Positions 25,905 to 35,089 are shown, counted from the first letter of the stretch. The stretch: 53,524 bases of DNA from Candidatus Fermentibacterota bacterium (GCA_030592645.1 JAUVIR010000014.1:1-53524), one strand, 5' to 3'. The notes: generated by a model from the sequence alone, not told the origin. Translations and numbers: made by a program.

Positions 25905-25961
25905 GTACAACATGATGTACATTATCTAAGTTAGGGTATACTTTAGTGAACATTATATAAT
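25905..25961 (+). promoter_or_regulatory. Operator and -10 before the HipBA module
   Basis: GTACAACATGATGTAC (25905-25920) is a 16-base palindrome with one mismatched pair, of the size bound by HipB-like repressors. TATAAT lies at 25956-25961; no clear -35 is seen at the right distance. The hipB-like ATG is 15 bases after the -10, so the leader is very short. Confidence 0.45.
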
Positions 25962-25976
25962 ACAGCTGGAAATACG

Positions 25977-26318
25977 ATGAATACAGATATCTCGAAAAAG
26001 AACTTGAGAAGTATCCCGATACCTGTGAAGCGAGCCTTGCATAAACTTGGGCGGGATATCAAGGATGCGAGGAGGCGGAGGAGGATAACTATGTCCTTGC
26101 TGGCCGAACGTGCATCGATAAGTCGTACTACTCTTTCCAAGATTGAGAAGGGTAATCCAAAGGTATCCCTCGAATCCTATGCGATCGTCATCTTTGTGTT
26201 GGGTATGATAGACCGTCTTGCTGACCTCGTAGATGTGAGGTACGATGAATTGGGTCTGACACTTGAAGAAGAACACTTGCCACAGCGTATTCGCCATTCT
26301 CCGGTCCGGAAAGACTGA
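25977..26318 (+). CDS. HipB-like Xre regulator
   Basis: The 113-residue protein has a typical Xre helix-turn-helix at about 25-80 (LGRDIKDARRRRRITMSLLA, then SRTTLSKIEKGNPKVSLES). It sits ten bases before a HipA-type kinase gene, so it is the antitoxin and operon repressor of a HipBA-type pair. The C-terminal tail is short and charged. It probably binds the palindrome at 25905-25920. Only a weak Shine-Dalgarno (GGAA) precedes the ATG. Confidence 0.8.
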   Translation: MNTDISKKNLRSIPIPVKRALHKLGRDIKDARRRRRITMSLLAERASISRTTLSKIEKGNPKVSLESYAIVIFVLGMIDRLADLVDVRYDELGLTLEEEHLPQRIRHSPVRKD

Positions 26319-26328
26319 AGTATCTGAG

Positions 26329-27585
26329 ATGAGTAAACTGATCATCGTATACATCGACCTTTTAGGATCAATTCGGCTGGTTGGTCGTCTCTGGCCCCAT
26401 TCAAGAAGAGGGCGAGAGAGTGCGACATTCGAATACGATCGCTCCTGGCTCAAGCATAAGCACAAATTCGCTCTGGAGCCTGCACTTGCCCTCGGGCCAG
26501 GGCAATTCCATACAGAAGCTAATAAAAGGATGTTTGGTGCTATTGGGGATTCAGCTCCAGATAGCTGGGGACGGCTGCTGATACGAAGGAGTACACGGCA
26601 ACTGGCAAGAGCATCGGGATCGGTCGAACAAACTCTGACAGAAATCGACTATCTGCTTGCTGTCGATGATCAAGCGCGCATGGGTGCTTTTCGTTTCGCT
26701 CTTAAGGATGGTGGTCCGTTTCTGGCAGCGAACTCACAGGGTCGTATCCCGCCTTTAATTGCTCTACCCCGTTTACTTGCTGCGGCAGATCATGTTGCCA
26801 GTGACAACGAGAGTCCCGAAGATCTTCGTCTTCTCCTTGCACCGGGTTCGTCACTCGGAGGTGCCCGACCAAAAGCGTCAGTCATCGATCGGAACGGGGT
26901 TTTGTCAATCGCTAAATTTCCAAGCAGTAACGACGAAATGGACATCGTTGGCTGGGAAGCCATCGCTCTCGATCTGGCTGAGAGAGCTGGTCTTGTCGTT
27001 CCTCGGCGGCGAGTCGTAGAAATCAGAGATAGGCGTGTTCTTGTACTTCAACGGTTTGACCGGACGGACAGTGCCCGAATCCCTTTCCTGTCCGCCATGA
27101 GTATGATCGGTACCGCTGATCATGAGCAATCCAGCTACCTCGAGATTGCCGATGCTATAAGAAGATACGGCGCTACTCCAATGACCGACCTGCAGGAGCT
27201 TTGGAAACGAATAGTCTTTAATATTCTCATCTCAAATGTCGACGATCACATGCGAAACCATGGATTCCTTTACGCTGGCTACGACGGATGGAGTCTTTCC
27301 CCGGCTTACGATCTGAACCCTACTCCCGTTCACATCAAACCACGAGTGCTCTCGACCAACATTGATCTTGACGACTCTACAGCCTCCCTTGATACAGCTT
27401 TCTCTGTCGCTGAGTATTTTAATATTCCCCCCGATCAGGCGCGCATCATGGCAGCTGACGTGGGAAGATCTGTGAAGAATTGGCGTCTTGAGGCAATAAC
27501 TCTGGGAATATCCAAGGCAGAAATTGATAGGATGGCATCTGCGTTTGAACACGAGGATCTGAAAAAGGCAACCGGAACACACTGA
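26329..27585 (+). CDS. HipA-family serine/threonine kinase toxin
   Basis: The 418-residue protein starts at ATG 26329, in line with the family (the frame is open upstream inside the antitoxin gene). It has the HipA-N1-like subdomain, the glycine-rich loop PGSSLGGARPKASV at 172-185, the catalytic SNVDDHMRNHG at 302-312 with its Asp, and SPAYDLNP at 324-331. HipA of E. coli phosphorylates glutamyl-tRNA synthetase and induces persistence; other HipA-type kinases act on other synthetases, so the target here is unknown. All key residues look intact, so it is likely active. Base composition is like its core neighbours. Confidence 0.85.
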   Translation: MSKLIIVYIDLLGSIRLVGRLWPHSRRGRESATFEYDRSWLKHKHKFALEPALALGPGQFHTEANKRMFGAIGDSAPDSWGRLLIRRSTRQLARASGSVEQTLTEIDYLLAVDDQARMGAFRFALKDGGPFLAANSQGRIPPLIALPRLLAAADHVASDNESPEDLRLLLAPGSSLGGARPKASVIDRNGVLSIAKFPSSNDEMDIVGWEAIALDLAERAGLVVPRRRVVEIRDRRVLVLQRFDRTDSARIPFLSAMSMIGTADHEQSSYLEIADAIRRYGATPMTDLQELWKRIVFNILISNVDDHMRNHGFLYAGYDGWSLSPAYDLNPTPVHIKPRVLSTNIDLDDSTASLDTAFSVAEYFNIPPDQARIMAADVGRSVKNWRLEAITLGISKAEIDRMASAFEHEDLKKATGTH

Positions 27586-27608
27586 CGCATCGCTACTCAA
27601 GACTGTTT

Positions 27609-28232
27609 TTAGTAAGGTTGTAGGAAAGCCCTCACCGGGGCACCATCCCCTGCGGTGATCTTCAGCGGGAAACAAATCAGCAGATAATTCCCCGGCTGGA
27701 TATCATCGAGCAGCAGATTCTCGAGTATCGGTATCGATGCTCCCAGTAAAATCTTATGAACAGGTGTTGAATCCGGCGGATCTACAGAAAAAGTATCGAT
27801 ACCCACTATTCTTACCCCTATACCGACTGCCAGATCAGCTGCATCCGCGCTAAGATAAGAATACTCCATGCTTTCGCCGGATTTCTCTGTTCTATCTGAC
27901 ACTGTTTTCAGAATAAGAGCTTTGCCGTCAAGGGAAAGATCTTCAATATATGCCCCGCTGATCTCACGGTTCCCTCTGCAGTCGACTACCACTGCAGGCA
28001 GGATGAGTCTGTTCAGGGGAATATCGTCAACAAAAGTGCTGTACCGGGCCAGGTGTGCAGGCGGATCGATATGTGTCCCGCAATGGCTGCTCATGGTAAG
28101 TTTCGATGTGCGGAAAGCGCCATAAGCTCTTGTCTCTTTGCAGAATTTGACGTCCCCCGGCCACGCAGGGGTGCTGCCGTCAAGAGGCCTTGTGATGTCG
28201 ATCAGTTCTTCGGGGGATATTCTGTATTCCAT
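27609..28232 (-). CDS. Kynurenine formamidase-like cyclase family hydrolase
   Basis: The 207-residue protein has the metal motif SSHCGTHIDPPAHL (HxGTHxDxPxH) and a DITRPLDGSTPAWPGD start, as in the cyclase/KynB family. These metal hydrolases open amides or lactones; the substrate is not evident, as no tryptophan-degradation genes are near. ATG 28232 overlaps the upstream nth gene by 31 bases. It is the last gene of the rnd-nth-cyclase unit. Confidence 0.8.
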   Translation of the reverse strand: MEYRISPEELIDITRPLDGSTPAWPGDVKFCKETRAYGAFRTSKLTMSSHCGTHIDPPAHLARYSTFVDDIPLNRLILPAVVVDCRGNREISGAYIEDLSLDGKALILKTVSDRTEKSGESMEYSYLSADAADLAVGIGVRIVGIDTFSVDPPDSTPVHKILLGASIPILENLLLDDIQPGNYLLICFPLKITAGDGAPVRAFLQPY

Positions 28233-28864
28233 GATATTCCCGAAGGACACTGATCATGCAACGGGCATTCATTGCATAGAGGCTTTGCGGGCCTGCATAT
28301 CTTCTGGCCGAATCGTACCATGATGTGGTTGATCCCCGTCCATTCGGTTTCCCGGAAGAGTTTCTGAAGAGCGAATTCGGTCTCCTCTGGGGAGCGCGTA
28401 TCTACAAGCCCAAGCCTGTTTGATATTCTGTGAACATGGACATCCACACATATTGAAGGTACACCGAAGACCATTCCCATCACAAAATTAGCAGTTTTTC
28501 TTCCAACTCCCGGAAGGCTCAAGAGGCTCTCCATATCATCTGGAACCCTTCCCTCGAAATTGTTTTTCAGGATTGCGGCGATCCTCTTCATCTGACCCGC
28601 TTTCTGTCTGTAGAAACCTGCGGGCCGCAGAAGCTGTTCAAGCTCAGCTGCGTCAATGGAGGTCATGGCATCGATATCCGGAGCCCTCTTCAGAACCTGC
28701 CTGGAAACCGTTCTTGTAACAGCATCCCTTGTTCTGAGGCTTATTATGGTTGATATCAGAACTGGAAAAGCATCGCGGGATTCTTCCATAGGGGCAGGTA
28801 TACCGAGGGACTTCAGGGTGCTCTGCATTCTGCTGAGAATTGCGGATGGAGTTGACTCAGCCAC
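28202..28864 (-). CDS. nth: Endonuclease III
   Basis: The 220-residue base-excision enzyme removes oxidised pyrimidines and cuts the abasic site. The helix-hairpin-helix is LPGVGRKTANFVMGM with the catalytic Lys, the catalytic Asp is in ICVDVHVHRISNRLG, and the 4Fe-4S ligands are C-x6-C-x2-C-x5-C at the end (CRPAKPLCNECPLHDQC). The start is GTG 28864, sharing a base with the rnd stop (TAGTG). All active residues are intact. Confidence 0.93.
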   Translation of the reverse strand: MAESTPSAILSRMQSTLKSLGIPAPMEESRDAFPVLISTIISLRTRDAVTRTVSRQVLKRAPDIDAMTSIDAAELEQLLRPAGFYRQKAGQMKRIAAILKNNFEGRVPDDMESLLSLPGVGRKTANFVMGMVFGVPSICVDVHVHRISNRLGLVDTRSPEETEFALQKLFRETEWTGINHIMVRFGQKICRPAKPLCNECPLHDQCPSGISWNTEYPPKN

Positions 28865-30045
28865 TATTCGACCCTGATGAAATGCAGTCCCGCCCTGCCG
28901 TCAGGGTTGAGTATCAGAGCGAGTTTTCCTTTAAGAAGAGAGATAAGGTCGTCTCCAAGGGCTTCCTTCCGCCAGCCGGTGAGCTCGAGGAGCGAGGAGA
29001 GTTCCTCCTGATTATCCGGCGGGTCTTTCGCAAGAGAGTTGATGAGGTCTTTTGAAAGAAGAAGTTCCGGGGAAATATCGAGTCTGCATGATTCCTGCTT
29101 CAGAAATATGCGGAGTATGTCCGTGCGGGCGGAAACGCCCGGTCTTGAATGGTATCTGGGGATTTCGGGAATTTCCTTATCCGGAGAGCTTTCCGCATCC
29201 GCTATGACTTCAAGGATTTCATCACCCCATTTTGCGATGAAACCGCCTGAAATACCCCTCACTCTCGAGAGAGCTCTTTTCGAAATCGGGGTTATCGCCG
29301 TTATCGCGCCGAGGATATGATCCCGCAGGATGAAATTTCTAGGTTTGTTGACCAGTTTAGCCGTATTCTCTCTCCAATTGATTAGTGCCCAGAGGATTGG
29401 CAGCCTGCTGTTCCGGACCTTTGCAGTGGACCTGACTTTTCTGAAGAGCCTGGCAGCGGCATTGTTGTATGTTGAGGGATCCGTAAGAGATTCCGCCTCT
29501 TCAATGTACCATTCGAGACGCCCCCTTGCTTCGAGTTTATCGATCTGATTCCTGTATATCTCAAGCAGGTACCTGACGTCATCCAGGGCGTATTCGATCT
29601 GATCGTCAGCCAGCGGCCGCAAGGACCAGTCACTGAGAGTGTGTCCCTTTTTCGGATAAATGCCGCATTCAGCTTTGATAAGTTTGAAGAGAGCTGTCTG
29701 TCTGTCATGACCTAAAAATGCTGCGGCAAGCTGAGTATCGAAAACCGAAGTGAACTGCACTCCCAGATGATGCATAAGAACATCTATATCGTTTCTGGCA
29801 GAGTGTATGACTTTAACCGGAGATTCGGACTCAAAAATTCTGCCGAGCGGAGAAAGATCGTCAATCGAAAGAGGGTCTATAGCGACAGGTCCGGAACTGT
29901 CCGCTATCTGGATAAGAAACAGATCGGGCCAGTACCTTCTCTCGCCGTGGAATTCAGTATCAACAGCAATAGCTTTCTCAGCACGAAGCTTATTCGTAAA
30001 TCTGTTCAGATCTTCCTGTGTACTGATCACCGTGGTTCTGTTCAA
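28864..30045 (-). CDS. rnd: Ribonuclease D
   Basis: The 393-residue 3'-5' exoribonuclease trims tRNA and other RNA. The DEDD motifs are visible: AVDTEFHGERRYWPDLFLIQ (Exo I), HSARNDIDVLMHHLG (Exo II) and the Exo III segment YALDDVRYLLEIYRNQ. HRDC-type helical repeats follow (about 210-385, with ILWALINWRENTAK). The start is TTG 30045, supported by GGGAG four to five bases upstream; an ATG is not available nearby. It is the first gene of the unit with nth and the cyclase, 18 bases after the preceding secreted protein gene. Confidence 0.9.
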   Translation of the reverse strand: MNRTTVISTQEDLNRFTNKLRAEKAIAVDTEFHGERRYWPDLFLIQIADSSGPVAIDPLSIDDLSPLGRIFESESPVKVIHSARNDIDVLMHHLGVQFTSVFDTQLAAAFLGHDRQTALFKLIKAECGIYPKKGHTLSDWSLRPLADDQIEYALDDVRYLLEIYRNQIDKLEARGRLEWYIEEAESLTDPSTYNNAAARLFRKVRSTAKVRNSRLPILWALINWRENTAKLVNKPRNFILRDHILGAITAITPISKRALSRVRGISGGFIAKWGDEILEVIADAESSPDKEIPEIPRYHSRPGVSARTDILRIFLKQESCRLDISPELLLSKDLINSLAKDPPDNQEELSSLLELTGWRKEALGDDLISLLKGKLALILNPDGRAGLHFIRVE

Positions 30046-30063
30046 GTCTCTCCCGATTCAGGT

Positions 30064-30879
30064 TCAGTAGCTCGAGGAGGAATCAGGTGATTCCACCGCA
30101 CTCGGACCATCAATAAAACATGTTTCCCTGTGAAAAGGGCAGTATACACCATCTGAAGTTATTTCGTAATAGGAGTAGCCATCATCGGGGCAATGAAACC
30201 CACCCCTCTGACCGAACTCACCGCCGCTCCGTTCGTACATTTCCGCGAAACTCGACGGGTATCCGTATCCGGTGCTGCCATACTGCCGGACAACTGCAGC
30301 CAGGCTGTCCCTCAATGTTCTGCAGGCTGAACCTCCCATATCGAACCCGTTTCCAAGATGACCGGCTGAACAGAACAGAATACCATCTTCAGCGTAATAG
30401 CGGGAGTCACCTGCTACAGGACAGAGAAAATCATCCGGCGCACTACCTTCTGAGACGGCAGGAATTACTGTTTCCCGGGCGTACGATGAACAGAGGACAG
30501 TCGCGTTGCCAAGGACATTATCAAGAGAGGTGTCTCCCGTTATTGCCCAGCTACCATCTGATCCTGTGCCGAGCCATAGTGTTCTTGAACCGCCCTGCGC
30601 CAGAGAAATTGAAATATTGAACCCGCGGGTCTCATGTCGTCCTGTCCTTATGATGCCTGTTGCCGGTGCCTCCTCAAGATACTCCAGTGTACCTGGAGTC
30701 AGAAGAGCTGCGAGGCTGTCCGACAGGAAAGAGTACGCTTCCTCGATTTCGCCTGCAGCCAGGTGTTCGATGTATCCTCTGCCCGTATCGATCAGTCTCT
30801 TTCCGGTACTGCCAGCCCGTGCCGCAAAGGCGGCAATGACCAGCAGGACTATTGCAGCCGCTGTAAGGGTTTTCCTCAT
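30064..30879 (-). CDS. Secreted hypothetical protein with duplicated Cys-pair motif
   Basis: The 271-residue protein has an N-terminal hydrophobic segment (TAAAIVLLVIAAFAARAG), probably a signal or anchor. A helical NTF2-like part follows (RGYIEHLAAGEIEEAYSFLS). The C-terminal half has two related segments: LCPVAGDSRYYAEDGILFC followed by SAGH, and HCPDDGYSYYEITSDGVYC followed by PFH. Each is CPxxGxxYYxxxxGxxxCxxxH and resembles the C-terminal CPxGGxY...CxxH segment of type IV pilin-like GspG proteins, perhaps a metal or disulfide site. The family is not recognised. It overlaps the end of the barrel gene by four bases and is co-transcribed with it. Confidence 0.5.
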   Translation of the reverse strand: MRKTLTAAAIVLLVIAAFAARAGSTGKRLIDTGRGYIEHLAAGEIEEAYSFLSDSLAALLTPGTLEYLEEAPATGIIRTGRHETRGFNISISLAQGGSRTLWLGTGSDGSWAITGDTSLDNVLGNATVLCSSYARETVIPAVSEGSAPDDFLCPVAGDSRYYAEDGILFCSAGHLGNGFDMGGSACRTLRDSLAAVVRQYGSTGYGYPSSFAEMYERSGGEFGQRGGFHCPDDGYSYYEITSDGVYCPFHRETCFIDGPSAVESPDSSSSY

Positions 30880-31805
30880 CTTGTGCCGGATGAACCGGTT
30901 GCAGAGGAGAACAGATCGGTAAAATCAAGGCCTGTTCCGCTGATCATAAGCCCCCATTCCTTGGCCGTGTTCTCTCCTCCGAGCCTGTAGAAAACCTCTG
31001 CCGTAACATCAAGGCTTGTGTTGTTCAGCGAGAATCCTGCGCGGAGATCCTGATAACTGAATTCGCTGCCGGTCTGGCCAGACCAGATCCCAGCTATCTG
31101 AGCCTCAGTTTCCCCTCTTGTAGCCACTTCTCCTCCGAGCCTCAGGCTTAGCTCCGGGTTGACAGGCAGAACGAAAAAGCCTGAGAGCCGCAGCTCGACA
31201 GGGGGCTTGGTCTCTGCAGAATCTCTTCTTTCGCCATGGAGCATATCCCAGGCAGAAAGGTAATATCTGAGCCCTGCGGTGGCTTCGATATTGATACCTG
31301 AACCACTCGAGAGCGGGCTGACTATGGTCATGGCTCCGTCAAAGGCGAAATGCCTGTCGCTTTCAGAATAATCTCCTGACTCAAGAGCCCCCTTAAGCGG
31401 AATCCTGATGGCGCCCCTTGCAAAAATCCTTGGTTCTCTGGTAAGCCATCCATCGAGGGAGATCCAGGGGTCCGCAATCCCGATACCGTTGGACCCTTCG
31501 GATCCCTGCAGTTGAACAAAACCGGGAATGATCACCGACAGCGTATGGCTGTTCGTCAGTCCGTACCTGCCCAGAAACTGGAATCTGATAACACCGAGAC
31601 TGGTACTGTATTCATACTCCTCACTGTTTCCAAGTGAATCCGTCCACCAGTACGAGTTTGACCCGAAATATCCGAAGGCAACATCACCTTCCATCTGCAT
31701 GGACATGAGGGCTTCCGTAAGATTGTCGTAATAAAGAGGGTCATAAGAGAGAGCGGTGCCGCAGAGAAGAAGAATAAGAGAAATCATGATTCGGAATCCA
31801 GACAT
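30876..31805 (-). CDS. Outer-membrane beta-barrel protein
   Basis: ATG 31805 places a signal peptide (MISLILLLCGTALS) near the start; the upstream ATG at 31865 adds unlikely sequence. The 309-residue product shows alternating strands typical of outer-membrane barrels (GVIRFQFLGRYGLTNSHTLS, LRLSGFFVLPVNPELSLRLG, then SLDVTAEVFYRLGG). It resembles the transporter-type barrels of the phenol-degradation/toluene family only in outline. It is the first gene of the minus unit running to the cyclase gene. Confidence 0.6.
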   Translation of the reverse strand: MSGFRIMISLILLLCGTALSYDPLYYDNLTEALMSMQMEGDVAFGYFGSNSYWWTDSLGNSEEYEYSTSLGVIRFQFLGRYGLTNSHTLSVIIPGFVQLQGSEGSNGIGIADPWISLDGWLTREPRIFARGAIRIPLKGALESGDYSESDRHFAFDGAMTIVSPLSSGSGINIEATAGLRYYLSAWDMLHGERRDSAETKPPVELRLSGFFVLPVNPELSLRLGGEVATRGETEAQIAGIWSGQTGSEFSYQDLRAGFSLNNTSLDVTAEVFYRLGGENTAKEWGLMISGTGLDFTDLFSSATGSSGTR

Positions 31806-31868
31806 ATGAAGAGTCCTTTCTTCGAACGTTTCCTGTTTCAGAAAAGTTATAGTATTCTTTAGCAACAG

Positions 31869-31897
31869 TTGACATATACAGCTAATGCTTTTCTAAT
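31869..31897 (+). promoter_or_regulatory. Promoter of the OmpA-like gene
   Basis: TTGACA (31869-31874) and TCTAAT (31892-31897, five of six consensus bases) are 17 bases apart, a strong sigma70-type promoter. It gives a leader of about 48 bases to the ATG at 31952. Confidence 0.7.
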
Positions 31898-31951
31898 AGC
31901 ATAATTGTCTTTGCGCAAGTCATAACCAGTACTGTACGAAAGGAAGGTACA

Positions 31952-33955
31952 ATGAAAAACAGAGGTTTAATATTGATCCTGACGCTTCTGCTTGCGGCTG
32001 GATCCGCATTCTCTATGCCCTCGATCCTGGGGTTCAGAGGAGTCAACAGGGTTCTTGATGCCAGGACCATAGGGTCCAATCAGATGGCATTCGGTCTTAT
32101 AGGAAGATACTGGAGCAGTTCGGACAAGTACGACGATCTTCATTATCGCCCTGTGGGAAGCATATCTGATACCGTCCTGAGCGTGGAGGATTCCGAGCAT
32201 CTTTCTCAGGGATACTTTACACTTGATTATGGTCTTACAAACTTTCTGGAAATTGCTGCAAGGATCAGCTACGTAGGTACCTATTACGAGTTTGATCTTA
32301 CGCCTCCAAGAAATGAAACCATAGGTCAGTGGGACGGCGTTCACGGCATGGGTGATATCATGCTAGGTTACAAGGCTGGTTTCACGCCTACACCATCCAC
32401 TGAACTCCTCTGGCTCGGAATTGCCAACTACTTCATGTTTGCTCCCTCGAGCAACCAGATGGTTGAGTGCGAGGAGTACGACGGCAGATTTGACTCTGGA
32501 ACCCCCATGTTCACAATGCGTCAGCCAAGCCTTTCAACAGGGCATACAGGCATGGGTGCAGATGGACTGATTTCACTGGATATGGCCAAAGTCTGGCCGG
32601 GAACACCGCTTAGACTGCATATCAATGTAGGCTATTCCATGTACAAGCAGACAGTAACGTTCAACGATTACAGGCTTCAGTTCGACAGCACCGGACAAAG
32701 GACACGGGTTGATGAAATACTGGTAACCTCAGCTGTTGATGATAACACGATGGATTTCGGAATTGCCCTTGAATTCCCGACCAAATTCGCAGTCATCTAT
32801 ACAGAGTATACTGTTAAGAAGTATCTGGACAGAGATTATTACCAGAACGTAGCTTACTTCACTCCGGGAATCCGTGTATTCTCCGGCGGCGGAGTCATCA
32901 TGGATTTCTGTTTCAACATGGGGCTTACCTCCTTTGACCCGGAATTCTTTGACTTCGGTCATGGTCTTTACCAGAGCGGAAGCGTAGACATTGTGGATAG
33001 AAACCAGAGAGCCCCCCTTCCCGATGGCGGAACGCAGGACTGGGGTGTCTCCGGAAGCATAGCCTTCTCTAGTGATCTGCTCATTAGAGTACCTGTAACA
33101 ACCGGAACAATATCCGGTATGATCACAGATGTAGAATCGGGAGACGCTGTGGAAGCCACCATTTCCTTCCCTGGAGCTGCTGTGGCTGCCGCTATATCCG
33201 ATCCGGTAACAGGATTCTACTCCGCTACCATTAACGCGGGAAGTATTCCTGTAACGGTAGCCTCCATCGGCTACAAAGCTGCATCGGCTACAGTGGTTCT
33301 TGAAGCTGGACAGGATGTTGTTCTGGACTTCGCCCTTGAAGAGCAGGCAGGCCTTGGCCAGCTTGCCGGTACCGTAACCGAATTCGAGAACGGTGATCCT
33401 CTGCCGGCGATCATTACAGTAGTGCTTGAGGATACTACAATCACGTTCGAATCCACCGAAGATGGTATCTTCCTTTTCGATGTTCCCGAAGGAACCTGGA
33501 CTGTAAGGGCAGATGCAGATGCATACAAATTCGCTACTGACATAGTGGTCATCACAGCCGACCAGACCTCAATAGTGGACTTTGTACTTAAGCCCGAGCT
33601 TGTAACCGGGCAGGTTATCTCCTTCGATAACATCTACTTCGACAGTGGCAGCGCCAACATCAAGCCCGAATCCTACTACGTCCTGGACAATATGGTTGAG
33701 ATACTCAACGCTAATCCTGAAGCCCTGGTTCAGGTAGCCGGACACACAGATTCGGACGGCAGCACAAGCTACAACCAGACGCTCAGTGAGCAGAGAGCAG
33801 CATCGGTATTCAATTTCCTTGTGCAGCGCGGTGTACCTGCCCGCATGCTGACCACAATGGGATTTGGCGAAAGCCAGCCGGTCGTTCCCAATACTTCCGC
33901 ATCGAACAAAGCGATGAACAGAAGGATTGAGTTCACGGTTCTCTCAAACAGATAG
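31952..33955 (+). CDS. OmpA-family outer-membrane protein with two CarboxypepD-like domains
   Basis: The 667-residue protein has a signal peptide (MKNRGLILILTLLLAAGSAF, cleavage after SMP), a large region with barrel-type strands (about 25-375), and two transthyretin-like regulatory domains: one near 386-455 (TGTISGMITDVESGDAVEAT) and one near 458-540 (LAGTVTEFENGDPLP). The C-terminal OmpA peptidoglycan-binding domain begins at FDNIYFDSGSANIKPESYYV and carries AGHTDSDGSTSYNQTLSEQR. The domain binds meso-diaminopimelate through the conserved Asp and Arg. It probably links the outer membrane to the wall. It has a strong promoter and terminator, so it is expressed alone at high level. Confidence 0.85.
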   Translation: MKNRGLILILTLLLAAGSAFSMPSILGFRGVNRVLDARTIGSNQMAFGLIGRYWSSSDKYDDLHYRPVGSISDTVLSVEDSEHLSQGYFTLDYGLTNFLEIAARISYVGTYYEFDLTPPRNETIGQWDGVHGMGDIMLGYKAGFTPTPSTELLWLGIANYFMFAPSSNQMVECEEYDGRFDSGTPMFTMRQPSLSTGHTGMGADGLISLDMAKVWPGTPLRLHINVGYSMYKQTVTFNDYRLQFDSTGQRTRVDEILVTSAVDDNTMDFGIALEFPTKFAVIYTEYTVKKYLDRDYYQNVAYFTPGIRVFSGGGVIMDFCFNMGLTSFDPEFFDFGHGLYQSGSVDIVDRNQRAPLPDGGTQDWGVSGSIAFSSDLLIRVPVTTGTISGMITDVESGDAVEATISFPGAAVAAAISDPVTGFYSATINAGSIPVTVASIGYKAASATVVLEAGQDVVLDFALEEQAGLGQLAGTVTEFENGDPLPAIITVVLEDTTITFESTEDGIFLFDVPEGTWTVRADADAYKFATDIVVITADQTSIVDFVLKPELVTGQVISFDNIYFDSGSANIKPESYYVLDNMVEILNANPEALVQVAGHTDSDGSTSYNQTLSEQRAASVFNFLVQRGVPARMLTTMGFGESQPVVPNTSASNKAMNRRIEFTVLSNR

Positions 33956-33965
33956 TGTTCTAGAA

Positions 33966-33995
33966 AAGGGGGCGGTTCATCCGCCCCCTTCCTCC
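33966..33995 (+). terminator. Terminator of the OmpA-like gene
   Basis: AAGGGGGCGG (33966-33975), loop TTCAT and CCGCCCCCTT (33981-33990) form a perfect 10-bp stem followed by a C/T-rich tract. Confidence 0.75.
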
Positions 33996-34063
33996 TCGCT
34001 TCTTTCATATCCTTCAGATAATTTTTCAAAGCATCTAAAACCAGACATATCGGATATTGTCAA

Positions 34064-34092
34064 TTGACATGACTTTTTCTGCTTGATAGTAT
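34064..34092 (+). promoter_or_regulatory. Promoter of the SPFH gene
   Basis: TTGACA (34064-34069) and TAGTAT (34087-34092) are 17 bases apart; a TATAAA three bases later is an alternative -10. The ATG is 46 bases further on. Confidence 0.55.
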
Positions 34093-34137
34093 AAAACAGC
34101 GACAGGTAACAATAGAAACAGTATCGGGAGGGAAAAT

Positions 34138-35034
34138 ATGTTCAGGCGAAATCCGGTTCAGAGCTTCATCAGAAATCTTGTAAGGTTAGTTATTCTTGTA
34201 CCACTGTGGCTGCTGCTGGTCTGGTCCGACATTGCCAGATTTGAATCCATGTACGTCTGGATAGCCGTAAAATCCATCGCACTGCTCTGGTTTGCCAACG
34301 TGTTCGCGAAGATGTTCTACATCATTCCGCAATGGCAGAGAATAGTACTCCTGAGGCTGGGACGCTCTGTGGGAGCCAGGGGCCCCGGGGTCATTATTGT
34401 ACCGCCTTTCATCTACTCTCTTGCCAGGACAATAGATATCAGGATAACCACTTACGAGGTCAAAGCGACGAAGACACTGACAAAGGACAATATTCCCGTC
34501 GACGTTACGGCTGCTGTTGAACTTGAAGTGGAAAATCCTGAAAGAGCCGCAATCGATGTTCAGAACTACTGGAAAACCACTGAATGGGCATCCATGGAAG
34601 CCCTCAAGAGTATTATAGGCCGGAACGATCTTCGGCCGCTTCTGAGCGAAACAAACCGTATCGCGACCGATCTGAAGAAGATTATCGATAACGAGGCTGT
34701 AGATTACGGCGTGAACGTCAGGGCAGTCCGTATAACCGATGTGGGAACACCGCCCTCATTGATAGAGGAACTTGCGGTCATCGCCCGTGCGGAACGTGCG
34801 GCCAAAGCCAAGATAATACAGGCAGAGGCGGAGAAGACCGTAGCCGTATCTCTGAGTGAGGCCTCGGAGTTACTTGCTCATCAGCCCGATGCCATGCAGT
34901 TAAGGCAGATTCAGGCCATTCTTGATATCTCGAAGGAAGAGAGTTCCATGGTTATCATATATCCCATGGACAGCCTGACTGGAAAGCAGATAGCCTCTGC
35001 CACTGCGGGAAACCAGACGCATTTGGCTAATTAG
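34138..35034 (+). CDS. SPFH-domain (stomatin/slipin) membrane protein
   Basis: The 298-residue protein has two hydrophobic segments (about 15-35 and 40-62), then the SPFH domain starting at QWQRIVLLRLGRSVGARGPG, with KTLTKDNIPVDVTAAVELEV and a C-terminal coiled coil rich in Ala and Glu (ARAERAAKAKIIQAEAEKTV). Slipins form ring assemblies at the membrane and often partner with a NfeD protease-like protein. No nfeD is adjacent here. GGGAGG precedes the ATG by five bases. It is single, with its own promoter. Confidence 0.9.
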   Translation: MFRRNPVQSFIRNLVRLVILVPLWLLLVWSDIARFESMYVWIAVKSIALLWFANVFAKMFYIIPQWQRIVLLRLGRSVGARGPGVIIVPPFIYSLARTIDIRITTYEVKATKTLTKDNIPVDVTAAVELEVENPERAAIDVQNYWKTTEWASMEALKSIIGRNDLRPLLSETNRIATDLKKIIDNEAVDYGVNVRAVRITDVGTPPSLIEELAVIARAERAAKAKIIQAEAEKTVAVSLSEASELLAHQPDAMQLRQIQAILDISKEESSMVIIYPMDSLTGKQIASATAGNQTHLAN

Positions 35035-35089
35035 AGGCCGGTTGCTTAGTTCTCTTAGTAGGAGGAGCAGGGGAAGACCGGGGAGATAG

